Shown here piece by piece: positions 24,564 through 34,025 of a DNA stretch of 64,000 bases (position 1 is its first letter; every line of letters starts with the position of its first letter). Origin of the DNA: JAXGMV01 sp040772085 (lineage in GTDB: Bacteria > Chloroflexota > Anaerolineae > Anaerolineales > Anaerolineaceae); NCBI GenBank assembly GCA_040772085.1, contig JAXGYU010000001.1, positions 2,170,001 through 2,234,000 on the forward strand, read 5' to 3'. The position numbers and the translations under genes are program-made. The notes under the pieces were generated by a model. That model was not told the DNA's origin. It saw only the letters and a list, made by a program, of their open reading frames with translations, and ran no database searches.

Positions 24564-25481
24564 TCAGATTATATTCAAATCCTTTTCAATCGTTGCTTTA
24601 ACGATTAGTTCTGGCGTGCCGTTTGGAGAAAAGGCAAATTCGTTGAGAAAGGCGCGACGTTGATATTTCTTTATTAGATCGTTTTTTGAGTTAGCCAGGA
24701 CATTTTCTACTGCCTGCGCCATGTCTTTTAATTGAGTTCGGTAGCAGGCGCTGGAAATAAAATCGTCAATGGAGCTATAGTATAGCTCGTGTATTTTTTT
24801 GGGTTTCCATACGTCGGTCACTATTACCGGTATACCCAAATAATGCGACAGCAATTCTAGAGTTCCCTCTTGAGATGAGACAACCAGGTCAGCTTGATAT
24901 AGCACATCATAAACGATATCAAGATGATCTGCCTTGGTTGGATCTGAAACAATTGGGTTGTCATAATCTTCTAGCTTCTCACCGAATTCGATCATGGATG
25001 AAACCATTTTGGTGATCAACTTGATATTAGGAATTTTTCTGAGCTCATCACGGATCAGAAAATTTTCATCAATCACTTTATCCCATTTTGTGTGGGAGAA
25101 GATTACAACACCTTGCTCATTATTATTTGGTTTGACTGGTTTCCTAAGAATTGGCGCACCCGTGATAATGATCTCCTCAGGTTTGTAACCATAATTCATT
25201 AACCTTTTTTTATCTTCAATACCCCAGACAAACATTTTATTAGTTTGCATTACATATTTGCTGTCAAATGCGCCGTAATATGCCCTTGTTGAATATAAGC
25301 CATGTTGAAATAAATAACTGGGCTTATTTGATGCTTTCGCTCGCGAAATAAGGGTAGGTGATGGCTCAAAAATATCTTGATAAACCAAGAGAGCGTCCGC
25401 TTCATCCAAATCCTCAACGAGCGTCACATGACTTGCCAAGCTTTGGAATACATTATTGTGGTCGTAAAGTTTTATTTTCAT
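24564..25481 (-). CDS. Probable GT-B-fold glycosyl- or glycerophosphotransferase-like protein
   Basis: About 305 residues, soluble. The pattern LFQHGLYSTRAYYG, VWGIEDKKRLMNYGYKPEEIIITGAP and, in the second half, ADLVVSSQEGTLELLSHYLGIPVIVTD resembles GT-B enzymes and CDP-glycerol glycerophosphotransferase-like proteins of surface polymer loci. The EGT..E..LGIPVI stretch is where such proteins bind the nucleotide. The ATG at 25481 is used; a TTG one codon upstream is possible. It lies between a GT4 gene and the sugar-phosphotransferase, all on the - strand. Donor and acceptor are unknown, and family placement is by pattern only. Confidence 0.6.
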   Translation of the reverse strand: MKIKLYDHNNVFQSLASHVTLVEDLDEADALLVYQDIFEPSPTLISRAKASNKPSYLFQHGLYSTRAYYGAFDSKYVMQTNKMFVWGIEDKKRLMNYGYKPEEIIITGAPILRKPVKPNNNEQGVVIFSHTKWDKVIDENFLIRDELRKIPNIKLITKMVSSMIEFGEKLEDYDNPIVSDPTKADHLDIVYDVLYQADLVVSSQEGTLELLSHYLGIPVIVTDVWKPKKIHELYYSSIDDFISSACYRTQLKDMAQAVENVLANSKNDLIKKYQRRAFLNEFAFSPNGTPELIVKATIEKDLNII

Positions 25482-25529
25482 CAATATTGCTCACTCGGAA
25501 CAATTTTCTGAATTGCTTCACTCTAAAAT

Positions 25530-26666
25530 TTACAATCTAGAAAACTCCTGAATCTGACTATTAAAGCGTGCGATGGCGAATGACGCAATTGCCTTCCGAA
25601 TAGCGATGTGGTCAAAATCAATCATCTCAAAATGGTTTATCGCTTCTACTATAGCGTCAGGGGTCTGCTGGTAAAAAAATATACCGCTCAATTTATCCCT
25701 TACCGTTTCCAGCAAGCCTCCTTTGCCAAAAGCGATCACCGGGGTCCCACAGGCTTGGGCCTCCAACGGGACTATGCCAAAGTCCTCCTCGCCCGGGAAA
25801 ATCAAAGCTCTTGCCTGTTGATACAACCGAATGAGTTCGACCTCGGCGACACGTCCTGCAAAACGAATTGTTGGACCAGCGATTGCCTGGAGCGCGTCAC
25901 GCTCAGGGCCGTCTCCGACCACGATGAGTTTTCGCTGCAATTGATTGCATGCCTGTATCGCGAGATCAATCCGCTTATGTGAAATCAATCTGGAAACAGT
26001 CAGATAGGTGTCACCATGTTCTGAAGAGAAACCAAACTTCTCGGTATCCACGGGCGGATAGATGACGCCAACCTCGCGCTTGTACACGCGCTGGATCTCA
26101 GCTGCCATGTGCTTGCTATTGGCAGTGATTGTCTTGATCTGTCTGGTTCGCCTGACATCCCAGTCACGCATCGCCCTTGCAACGGCACGGACCAAAGGAG
26201 CCAATAAGGTTGGCGTTGGCAAACTCTCATCGTTATATGATCCAGGCCGCCACAACAGCCGAAAAGGCGCGTTCAGATAACAATTGTGCTTGTCATTGAA
26301 CCTGGGATTGATGAACTTCGCGAGGTAGGTGGAGGAAGTAAAAATCCGGTCGTAAGCACTGAAATCCTGTCGCTGTAACATCCACAGCCAAAAAGGGTAG
26401 CTCAATTTGAATTGGCGTTCGGTCTTGATTAGCTTGGAGCCAGGCAGCGTTTTGATTTTGTATTTTGAAAACTCAGGGAAGGTTTTTTCCGGCAGGTAGA
26501 CCGATGTAAAGAAATCTGCCTCTGGTAATGCCTTCAGCATTTGCAGCACCAGACGCTCCGCTCCGCCTGATGTGCACAGGGCGTCATGTATAAAAGCGAT
26601 CTTCTTGGTTGGTTTGTGTGTGCTGTCGATCATCGCTGGTTTCTGAATTATAGCGGATTCGCTCAT
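25530..26666 (-). CDS. GT4 glycosyltransferase
   Basis: A 378-residue retaining GT-B enzyme. Acceptor-side N-terminal domain with HDALCTSGGAERLVLQML; C-terminal donor-binding domain with VSRLISHKRIDLAIQ, VVGDGPERDALQ and the E-x7-E signature PGEEDFGIVPLEAQACGTPV followed by GKGGLLETV. These are typical of family 4 mannosyl- and related transferases in exopolysaccharide loci. It diverges from the large GT-C gene with only 25 bp between the two start codons, so promoters must overlap. Sugar specificity unknown. Confidence 0.9.
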   Translation of the reverse strand: MSESAIIQKPAMIDSTHKPTKKIAFIHDALCTSGGAERLVLQMLKALPEADFFTSVYLPEKTFPEFSKYKIKTLPGSKLIKTERQFKLSYPFWLWMLQRQDFSAYDRIFTSSTYLAKFINPRFNDKHNCYLNAPFRLLWRPGSYNDESLPTPTLLAPLVRAVARAMRDWDVRRTRQIKTITANSKHMAAEIQRVYKREVGVIYPPVDTEKFGFSSEHGDTYLTVSRLISHKRIDLAIQACNQLQRKLIVVGDGPERDALQAIAGPTIRFAGRVAEVELIRLYQQARALIFPGEEDFGIVPLEAQACGTPVIAFGKGGLLETVRDKLSGIFFYQQTPDAIVEAINHFEMIDFDHIAIRKAIASFAIARFNSQIQEFSRL

Positions 26667-26691
26667 GCCGCTGCGGTAAAATTATTAGAGA

Positions 26692-29118
26692 ATGCGGTCT
26701 AATGCCATACAGATGAAAATCACCCTCAGAAAATATGACTTCTTGGCTCTGGCAAGCGCCTGTGTGCTGGCATTGTTGGTATCTGCAGGCGCGATTGCCA
26801 GCATTCAAGGTGATGCTGATACGCTTTCATCATCACGTCTGGTTCTGATTGGTGCGGTTATAGCGCTAGCAACTGCTACGGCAATTTGTTCTGGTGCATA
26901 TCTCAAGAAATATGGATTCACGACGCGGACGTTTGATCTTCCCCGCTGTCGGTACGCGTCCTTCCTGGCTGTCATGTTCGTGGGGGTCATGATCGGCTGG
27001 ACTAGCCTGATGCTGGACGCCAGGATACTGCACGGCTCGCTATTTTTTTATTTTGAACGAATTCGGCCGCTGTTTATCGCAATCGGGTTCATCAGCCTGA
27101 GTTTCCTGTTATTGATCGCATTACGTCTGCAACAAACCGCGGATAATTCGAACATCTTGCGAACCAGCAAGATAGGCAAAAATATCTTGGCGATATTTGC
27201 TGGCTTGCTGATCATCTTTGGTGGGATGTACATCACCCGCTTTGGGCTGATTACCGAGCAGCCAAATTTATGGAATGTGCCGGGGATACCCATCAGCAGT
27301 TTGCAGGGTATGGCGGTATTTTCTCTCCTGGTTCTCGTCATGCTGATACTAGCATCCTCGCCCAGGATCGAAAATTGGACGAAAACTAATCGTACAGCAA
27401 TCATCGTCGGCGGGCTGCTATTCGCCACCGCTATCAGCGTGTGGATAACAACGCCGATGGTTGCCCACTATTTCTCGCTCGCGCCGGCACCGCCCGCGTT
27501 TCAGCCGTACCCGTATAGCGATGCCCGTATCCATGATCTCGGCGCGATTACGATCCTGCAGGGAGATGGAATTTTCTTCCGCAACTATACGGATAAACCG
27601 CTTTATATGATTTTGTTGGCAGGGTTTCATCTTATAGCTGGTGACAATTACACGCTGATTCAAAATTTGCAGGCTAGCCTGATCGCTTTCGGAGCGCTCT
27701 TCCTCTTTCTGATCGGCAGGAGGACGCACTCATTACTCTTCGGCATTATGGCGGCTATCCTGTTCATAGTTCAACAGCGAAACGCGATTGTATTGTCACA
27801 AATGATTTCGTCTGCTAACGTGAAAATCCTGACGACCGAAGCAATCACTTTGGCTGGGATGATTGTGCTCACTTACCTGCTGATGCGTTGGAGCGAGAGG
27901 CGTACTTACGCGCTGGCCATCGCAATAGGCGGAAGTATTGGAGCACTTTCACTCATCCGAATGAATCCGCTTTTCTTTATCCCGTTTTTGCTCATCTCAC
28001 TGTTGATCATCTATCGCAAGCATCGGGCACAAATGATTCGTCAGGGTCTCGCGCTTGTGGTTGGATTTTCAATCGCATTCCTGCCTTGGGTGTTCTCAGG
28101 TGTCAACGCCCAGGGTATTCCCTGGCTGGCAGTCAAGGTCATGGATATGTACCAGCAGCGCCTGCTGCCTCAATTGCAGGGGAGTGGTCAGTATCAGGAG
28201 ACTGGCGTGCATGTCTCAGTTGGTAAGACGGGATATGCGCTTGTAACAACCGCAGTTACTTCTTCAAATGAGGTGAACGCTTCTCCCAGCAATGCGACGG
28301 GTGGTTACGCGGGATTGGCTGCAGAACATTTTTTGCACAATCTGGCTACTTCCCTGATGATCTTGCCGGACACACTCTCTCTACAAGAGTTGAAGGTGCT
28401 CGCAAATCGTGAGTACTGGAAGGATGATCAGCGTTGGGATGGATGCTTGCCAGTCGGTCAGCTCGTGATGATTGCAATTAATCTTGCACTGATCGCGGTC
28501 GGTTTCGCTAGTGCGTGGCACCGACGGCGCTGGCAGGGGTTGCTGCCGATCTTTGTTTTCCTGGTTTACATCGTGTCGCTCAGTGTATCGCTGACCTCTG
28601 GCGGCAGGTATATTGTGCCCATAAGCTGGATAGTGTTCTGGTACTATGCACTGGGGGTTATTGCTATTTTGGGCTATGTCCTGAAAGGTGTGTTTGGGCT
28701 GGGAAGTTTTCCGGACATCGCGGCGCCTGCGAAGGGGGTTGAGGTTGCCAACGCGAATAAAAGAACAACTTTCACAACGCTGGCCATTTTGATTTTGATT
28801 GGTGGGCTTGTGCCCATAACAAACCAGGTCATCCCGGCAATGTCACCCCAGCCGGTTGAAGTTGATGTAGAAGCAATGATGCAAGAAAAAGGGATCCCCG
28901 CCGAAAGTGGCAGGGACTATATTCATGGCAAAGTGCTCTACCCGTACCTAAGCGAGACCAGTTTTCGGTTTATGTATCTCGGTGCAGGTGGCAGCTGGAT
29001 GGAGATTACCTTGCCGCGAGACGGGGTGACGGAGAAGTTTGCATACATTGGACACCTAGAGAAAGTAATACTTGGAATAGGCAATGATTTGCAGCCGCTC
29101 CTCTATTCAGCCGAATAA
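26692..29118 (+). CDS. Large polytopic GT-C-type glycosyltransferase
   Basis: An 808-residue protein with about 16-18 hydrophobic segments. After residue 270 it has PYPYSDARIHDLGAITI and, further on, TDKPLYMILLAGFHLIAGDNY, the loop pattern of GT39/ArnT-like enzymes using polyprenyl-phosphate sugars. The C-terminal part is a soluble extracytoplasmic tail. A TAAAAT lies 9 nt before the first ATG, so transcription may start very close to it; an internal ATG at 26713 is an alternative start. It is part of the envelope glycan locus and probably adds a sugar outside the membrane. The exact family is not certain. Confidence 0.72.
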   Translation: MRSNAIQMKITLRKYDFLALASACVLALLVSAGAIASIQGDADTLSSSRLVLIGAVIALATATAICSGAYLKKYGFTTRTFDLPRCRYASFLAVMFVGVMIGWTSLMLDARILHGSLFFYFERIRPLFIAIGFISLSFLLLIALRLQQTADNSNILRTSKIGKNILAIFAGLLIIFGGMYITRFGLITEQPNLWNVPGIPISSLQGMAVFSLLVLVMLILASSPRIENWTKTNRTAIIVGGLLFATAISVWITTPMVAHYFSLAPAPPAFQPYPYSDARIHDLGAITILQGDGIFFRNYTDKPLYMILLAGFHLIAGDNYTLIQNLQASLIAFGALFLFLIGRRTHSLLFGIMAAILFIVQQRNAIVLSQMISSANVKILTTEAITLAGMIVLTYLLMRWSERRTYALAIAIGGSIGALSLIRMNPLFFIPFLLISLLIIYRKHRAQMIRQGLALVVGFSIAFLPWVFSGVNAQGIPWLAVKVMDMYQQRLLPQLQGSGQYQETGVHVSVGKTGYALVTTAVTSSNEVNASPSNATGGYAGLAAEHFLHNLATSLMILPDTLSLQELKVLANREYWKDDQRWDGCLPVGQLVMIAINLALIAVGFASAWHRRRWQGLLPIFVFLVYIVSLSVSLTSGGRYIVPISWIVFWYYALGVIAILGYVLKGVFGLGSFPDIAAPAKGVEVANANKRTTFTTLAILILIGGLVPITNQVIPAMSPQPVEVDVEAMMQEKGIPAESGRDYIHGKVLYPYLSETSFRFMYLGAGGSWMEITLPRDGVTEKFAYIGHLEKVILGIGNDLQPLLYSAE

Positions 29119-29187
29119 GAGCATTATGCAGATTGGTCTAGGGGAATTGCTAGTAAGTGATCTTGAAGAAAATTAACGAGAGTAATT

Positions 29188-29802
29188 ATGAGCGAAATTC
29201 GGATTGAAAATGATGTCGTCATTGGGAATGTATGCAATAAATATGCTTCGTCTAATCCTGTAATGAGATTATTGATGGGCAACTTTCTCTCAACATTGGA
29301 CAAACTGGTCTCACAAATTGCACCCAATACAATTCATGAAGTAGGCTGTGGCGAGGGCGAGCTTATTACGAGGTATTCAAGAGATGGCGCAACATTGATG
29401 GGAAGCGATTTCTCAACTAAACTGATTGACCAAGCGCGCGAAAAATATCGGGATACGAATGTAAATTTTTTCCCAGCAAGTATCTACGATTTAAACCAGA
29501 ATCACCAGGCAGAATTGATCCTATGTTGTGAGGTTCTCGAACATTTGGTTGACCCTTTTAAGGCAGTCGAAAAATTATCTGAATTGGCGAGACCGCACCT
29601 GATTGCTAGTGTCCCGAATGAACCTATCTGGCGGATTTTGAATATGGCTAGAGGGGCATACTGGAAAAATTGGGGAAACACACCGGGTCATTTACATCAT
29701 TGGAGTCGGGATAGTTTTGTCAGTTTGTTATCAAAAGAATTTGATATCGTTAATGTATCAAATCCATTCCCTTGGACCATGGTGCTTTGTAAAGCGAAAT
29801 AA
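29188..29802 (+). CDS. Class I SAM-dependent methyltransferase
   Basis: A 204-residue methyltransferase with motif I EVGCGEGELITRY, acidic motif LMGSDFS, and LILCCEVLEHLVDPFKAV typical of Methyltransf_11/23 proteins. GTPGHLHHWSRDSF near the C-terminus is common in sugar and lipid methyltransferases of surface glycan loci. It follows the GT-C gene by 69 bp on the same strand. It probably methylates a glycan or its lipid carrier. Confidence 0.87.
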   Translation: MSEIRIENDVVIGNVCNKYASSNPVMRLLMGNFLSTLDKLVSQIAPNTIHEVGCGEGELITRYSRDGATLMGSDFSTKLIDQAREKYRDTNVNFFPASIYDLNQNHQAELILCCEVLEHLVDPFKAVEKLSELARPHLIASVPNEPIWRILNMARGAYWKNWGNTPGHLHHWSRDSFVSLLSKEFDIVNVSNPFPWTMVLCKAK

Positions 29803-29809
29803 CGGAAAA

Positions 29810-30745
29810 TTATCTTATACTTTGTGCCAGTCGCATGAGTCGACTAATCGCTAAGGCAAGTAAATCGCCAAGGATCGTCACTAATCTGTGCGCAATTAAC
29901 AGTGGAATGAGTTGTTCCTGACTATAAAATTGAGACATGGTTAATAACAAAGCCACTTCCCGAATACCGACACCACCGGGTGCTCCAGGAACAATAAATC
30001 CCACAAACCAGGCAAGTGAATAAAGACCGATTACCATAAATGGCGAGATATTAGCGTTTGCGCTGGTAAGGTTAATTACAAGGACAAATAAGCTAAATCC
30101 CATTATCAAAAAACTGAAGAGATAAATACTCAAAGAGCATAAAGATTTTTTGAGCTGGATTGCTGAGATGGGGAAAAAGGTTGCTACTATGTACTGGGAT
30201 ACCCTTTCCCTCTGCCCAATAATGAAGAAGGTAAATATCAGGATTAAAGTAATCAGAATCCAACCCGAGCTTGAAATATTAATAGTGGATAATTTATTCA
30301 GCGCATTGGCATTTAAAGGAAAAATACTAAAAATTGCTGCAGAAAAAATACAAAAAATGATCTCAAGGATCGATGAAGTAGCCAGATTGGCTTGTGAAAT
30401 GCCAAGGTTTTCACCCATCAAGTTCCGACCTAAAAAATGTCCAAAATTGCCCGGTAAATATTTGGCAATATTTGCGGAAGCATAAACTATGAATGAGGTA
30501 TTCCAGGGGACCTTTTGCTTATGGATAAGCTCTAGTATGAATCTCCAGCCTTGACTGTTAAGATAAACAGAAAATGTCCAACAGCAGCTGGCTGCAAGAA
30601 GAACTGTCCACTGCGAAAAAAAGAAAGTCCAGACGTCATCCGTTAAATCTAATGATTGAATAATATAGCCAAGGTAAAGTAAGCTGACTAATAACAGGAT
30701 AATGCCTAAACTATTAATCCATCTATATCTTTTTATCTTTATCAT
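29810..30745 (-). CDS. YbhN/LPG-synthase-type membrane protein
   Basis: A 311-residue protein with eight or so membrane helices and the lysylphosphatidylglycerol-synthase TM-region signature: KYLPGNFGHFLGR near residue 95 and WFVGFIVPGAPGGVGIREVALLL near 255. Proteins of this group without the catalytic domain are often found beside DPM1-like GT2 genes, as here (next gene on the - strand), and may act as flippase-like helpers for polyprenyl-linked sugars. That role is inferred. Confidence 0.85.
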   Translation of the reverse strand: MIKIKRYRWINSLGIILLLVSLLYLGYIIQSLDLTDDVWTFFFSQWTVLLAASCCWTFSVYLNSQGWRFILELIHKQKVPWNTSFIVYASANIAKYLPGNFGHFLGRNLMGENLGISQANLATSSILEIIFCIFSAAIFSIFPLNANALNKLSTINISSSGWILITLILIFTFFIIGQRERVSQYIVATFFPISAIQLKKSLCSLSIYLFSFLIMGFSLFVLVINLTSANANISPFMVIGLYSLAWFVGFIVPGAPGGVGIREVALLLTMSQFYSQEQLIPLLIAHRLVTILGDLLALAISRLMRLAQSIR

Positions 30746-30798
30746 TTGATATTTTGCCGGGAAATCTTCGCTGGCTTGAAGCTACTGTTTGAACTGTA

Positions 30799-31827
30799 TT
30801 ATTTAACCTCATCCTTGACGGGGCCTGATCTCCTTACACTTCTATAAATCTTACAACCATTGAAGTTCGTTGTTTCAGCGCTGATCTGGGCAGTAGTCCT
30901 AAGGTTAACAGTTATTTCTTCCATTATCTGCCTGTTTGTTCGCACTGCATCAGCGATTAATCCGATGAGCATGAGAATGAAACCCACGACACCTAGCGTA
31001 CCACCAATCGAAACTGATTGAATATAACGAGCAATACCACCTAATTGCATCAGTGAGAGAATTATGAATCGCCCAATGAGGATCAAGGAACTGAATAGGA
31101 ATGGAATACTAAGTAATATAAAGGTTTGCAACGGTTGGTATAACACATAGGATCGAATAATCGTACCAGTCTGTCGCCAGATGAAATGAAGAAGCCCTTT
31201 GTGAAGCCGGGATTCGCGAGTTGGCGCGTTGGTTTCTATTGGTATCTGCGCAATAGGGATTTTCTCCCTGCCGGCCTGGATCAGAGTCTCAAGCGTATAG
31301 GAGTAACGGTTGAACACTTGCAGGTGGAGCGCGGTGTAGCGTGAATATGCCCTGAAGCCGCTTGGCGCATCATTTACATTTGTTTGCGAAACCAAGCGCA
31401 TCACCCAGCTACCCAGGCGCTCTAGCAATCGCTTGATTGGCGAGAAATGCTCGACTTGATGTACTTGGCGATCGCCAATGACCAAGCTGGCATTCCCCGC
31501 AAGAATCGGTTGTATCAGCTCAGGGATATACCGGCCAGGATATTGGTTGTCAGCATCAGTGTTTACAATTATGTCGGCACCAAGTGCCAGGCTGGTCTGG
31601 ATACCGGTCATGAATGCTTTGGCGAGACCACGATTGTACGGATGCTGGACGACAAAATCAGCGCCAGAGATTAAGCTGATCTCTGCGGTTCGGTCGGTTG
31701 AACCATCGTCAATGATCAACACGAGGATCTTGTCGATACCATCAATCTGACGCGGCAGATCCTGAAGCGTCTGCTGGATGGTCGTTTCTTCATTGAAGCA
31801 AGGAATTTGAATGATCAGGTTAGGCAT
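30799..31827 (-). CDS. GT2 polyprenyl-phosphate sugar synthase (DPM1-like) with C-terminal membrane helices
   Basis: A 342-residue enzyme. The GT-A domain has IQIPCFNEE, VLIIDDGSTDRTAEI, NRGLAKAFMTGI, DADNQYPG and GDR, and SGFRAYSRYTAL. Two membrane segments follow (about 240-290). This is the layout of dolichyl/undecaprenyl-phosphate mannose or glucose synthases, which charge the lipid carrier for GT-C enzymes. Several GT-C genes in the locus would use its product. It lies 17 bp after the GT-C-like gene upstream. Confidence 0.9.
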   Translation of the reverse strand: MPNLIIQIPCFNEETTIQQTLQDLPRQIDGIDKILVLIIDDGSTDRTAEISLISGADFVVQHPYNRGLAKAFMTGIQTSLALGADIIVNTDADNQYPGRYIPELIQPILAGNASLVIGDRQVHQVEHFSPIKRLLERLGSWVMRLVSQTNVNDAPSGFRAYSRYTALHLQVFNRYSYTLETLIQAGREKIPIAQIPIETNAPTRESRLHKGLLHFIWRQTGTIIRSYVLYQPLQTFILLSIPFLFSSLILIGRFIILSLMQLGGIARYIQSVSIGGTLGVVGFILMLIGLIADAVRTNRQIMEEITVNLRTTAQISAETTNFNGCKIYRSVRRSGPVKDEVK

Positions 31828-31844
31828 AATTTAGGAGAGATAAA

Positions 31845-34025
31845 TTAATCGTCAACCAAGTTAATTGTAAATGATTTGATTGCAATATCATTTTCCTCAG
31901 TGACATGGATTTTTACTTGCAGGTTTTCGCCCGGTTCTGTTATCTCATAAGGGAACGCAATAGTTTGTACAGGTGCTTTGCCCCATGAGTCGAGAGGGTT
32001 TTTATAAAGAACTGTATCATGGTTTATAACAACCTCAATATATGCATCATCAATTTGAAGAAAATCCCCAGAAAGCATTATTCGATAACTACCAGCCGCG
32101 TACGGTATATTTGGTCCATAAAACAATAGACCGTCTTGTCTTGTGGTGGTAAATGACATGCTTTCAGGGTTGTACTCTCCTACTTGGGACCATCGTCCTA
32201 ACACTTCGGGATCGAATTTGTAACAGCTGTAACCCAGACATTCCTGGGAGAATTCATTGCTTGTCATGAGAAATTTACTAGAATTTAATTCACCTTGATT
32301 GAAAGGAGTATCAATCTTGTTGATTATCGATATACCCATGATTAAATCTTTTGCTAAGAAAGTGATTGAACCTTTATCAAGATATTCATTACCTTTGTAT
32401 GTGAGGAGCGGTCCATCACATTCCGACAGCCACTGATCAAAAGTGGATCTTTTTAGTTTGTATTGATGCAAGTAATATAGTAATAGATTGTATCGTTCAC
32501 GATGATACAGACTCGTAAGGTACGGTGGAAGCTCATCATATCCGATGCACGTACCTCGGTCATAGGTTTCATTGATGAACTCGATCATTGGTGAGTAAGT
32601 ACTATAGCTTGTAAGAATTCGTTTATGATGAGGAGCCTGAACTGTGATGGAAAGTACTATCCCGATGATCAACAATGTGAAATAACTAAGTGGTCTCATG
32701 ACATAGGCTAGAAGCATTACAACGCCGCCAATTAAAAACCATTGAAAATAGCTTTGAAATGCGCACAAGGAGTAGGGCCAGAAAGACGGAATGTTTACCA
32801 AGATAAATTCGGATACTGGGATCGAGGCTGAATGTCCACGCAATTTATCGACCACAAAGCCTGATAAAACTAGTATTGATGTGGATACAATAAGTAATCG
32901 CCAATCTGCTTTTGGTAGCTTCAGCAGGTATACCAGAGAAATTGCAACTATCACTGGAACTATCGAGTCGATATATCTTTGGTAAATAATGTAGTCGCCA
33001 CGTCCAGTGATTCGGCTTGATAGCGTTGCTGCACTCACGAGGATCAATAGTATCGATCCAAATAAAATAAAGAGGAGTTCCAGTTTTAATGAAATCACTT
33101 TATTTAGATATGCGTTTTTGATTGTTTGCCAAAGGAAAGTTGCAGCAACTAATGGCAGTCCAAAAGTAGCTATCAATAGGCTGCCGGATTGACCGAGCAC
33201 TGTATATAATAATTGAACGATTCGTGAAGGAGCCAATAAACTTTTTAGTAATACCATGATCGTCGGATAATGGCTGACAACATTGTTCCCTGCCGGTGTC
33301 ATGGCATCATTGATATAACTTTGAAAACGCATACTAATGAAAGCGCTTAGAGCAATGACCACCACTGATAACGCGAACAATTTCCATTGTTTGGATTCCC
33401 ATGCACCAATTAATAGCGTGATTACAGCCGCGCCGATGATTGCGACTCCTGTTGGATGAGTCCAAAAAAACAGTGATGATGCTAGCGCAAAGGGAATTAT
33501 CGTATAGATATTGTCGCTGGACAAAAGAGTGAGCGAGTACACACTAAGCGTAAAAATAAATATCAAGAAACAAGATGGAAATGCATACCCCACCATGACA
33601 GGAATTGAAGGGTAAAGCGCAGCGCCGAAAATTGCTAGATTAATAATTGAATCCTCGAGGTATTGGTTAAAGAGCCTCTTAAGAATTCGAATTATGAGCC
33701 AGAGGGATAAACTGATCAAGATGGCATTCGCTGCCATGATCGCGCGCCATAGTAGAGTATTATCTGTGAATATTCGAAATAATGGAGCCAGAACAAAAGC
33801 ATATCCAGAATAGTAACTGCTCGATCCATCAATTTCAAAACCGGCTAGGTAAGCGGCCTTGGCAAGATAGCCAATCTCATCCTGAAGATATGCTGGACCA
33901 GTGAATTGAAAATTTAGATAAAAATAATAGGCAGGCAAGCCAAGGATAATCAACCATCTAACTATCTCTGAACCGAAAATATTCTTTAATCTCTCAATAA
34001 TTAGATTATTCCAGGGGTGCATCAT
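31845..34025 (-). CDS. GT-C-like polytopic membrane protein with extracellular C-terminal domain
   Basis: A 726-residue protein with about 12-13 membrane helices in residues 20-470, then a soluble C-terminal region of ~250 residues. The first loop has GPAYLQDEIGYLAKAAYLAG followed by a SSSYYSGYAFVLAPLF segment, matching the acidic first-loop pattern of GT-C transferases. It overlaps the upstream GT4 gene by 4 bp, so translation is coupled. The sugar and acceptor are unknown; the C-terminal part looks beta-rich. Confidence 0.68.
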   Translation of the reverse strand: MMHPWNNLIIERLKNIFGSEIVRWLIILGLPAYYFYLNFQFTGPAYLQDEIGYLAKAAYLAGFEIDGSSSYYSGYAFVLAPLFRIFTDNTLLWRAIMAANAILISLSLWLIIRILKRLFNQYLEDSIINLAIFGAALYPSIPVMVGYAFPSCFLIFIFTLSVYSLTLLSSDNIYTIIPFALASSLFFWTHPTGVAIIGAAVITLLIGAWESKQWKLFALSVVVIALSAFISMRFQSYINDAMTPAGNNVVSHYPTIMVLLKSLLAPSRIVQLLYTVLGQSGSLLIATFGLPLVAATFLWQTIKNAYLNKVISLKLELLFILFGSILLILVSAATLSSRITGRGDYIIYQRYIDSIVPVIVAISLVYLLKLPKADWRLLIVSTSILVLSGFVVDKLRGHSASIPVSEFILVNIPSFWPYSLCAFQSYFQWFLIGGVVMLLAYVMRPLSYFTLLIIGIVLSITVQAPHHKRILTSYSTYSPMIEFINETYDRGTCIGYDELPPYLTSLYHRERYNLLLYYLHQYKLKRSTFDQWLSECDGPLLTYKGNEYLDKGSITFLAKDLIMGISIINKIDTPFNQGELNSSKFLMTSNEFSQECLGYSCYKFDPEVLGRWSQVGEYNPESMSFTTTRQDGLLFYGPNIPYAAGSYRIMLSGDFLQIDDAYIEVVINHDTVLYKNPLDSWGKAPVQTIAFPYEITEPGENLQVKIHVTEENDIAIKSFTINLVDD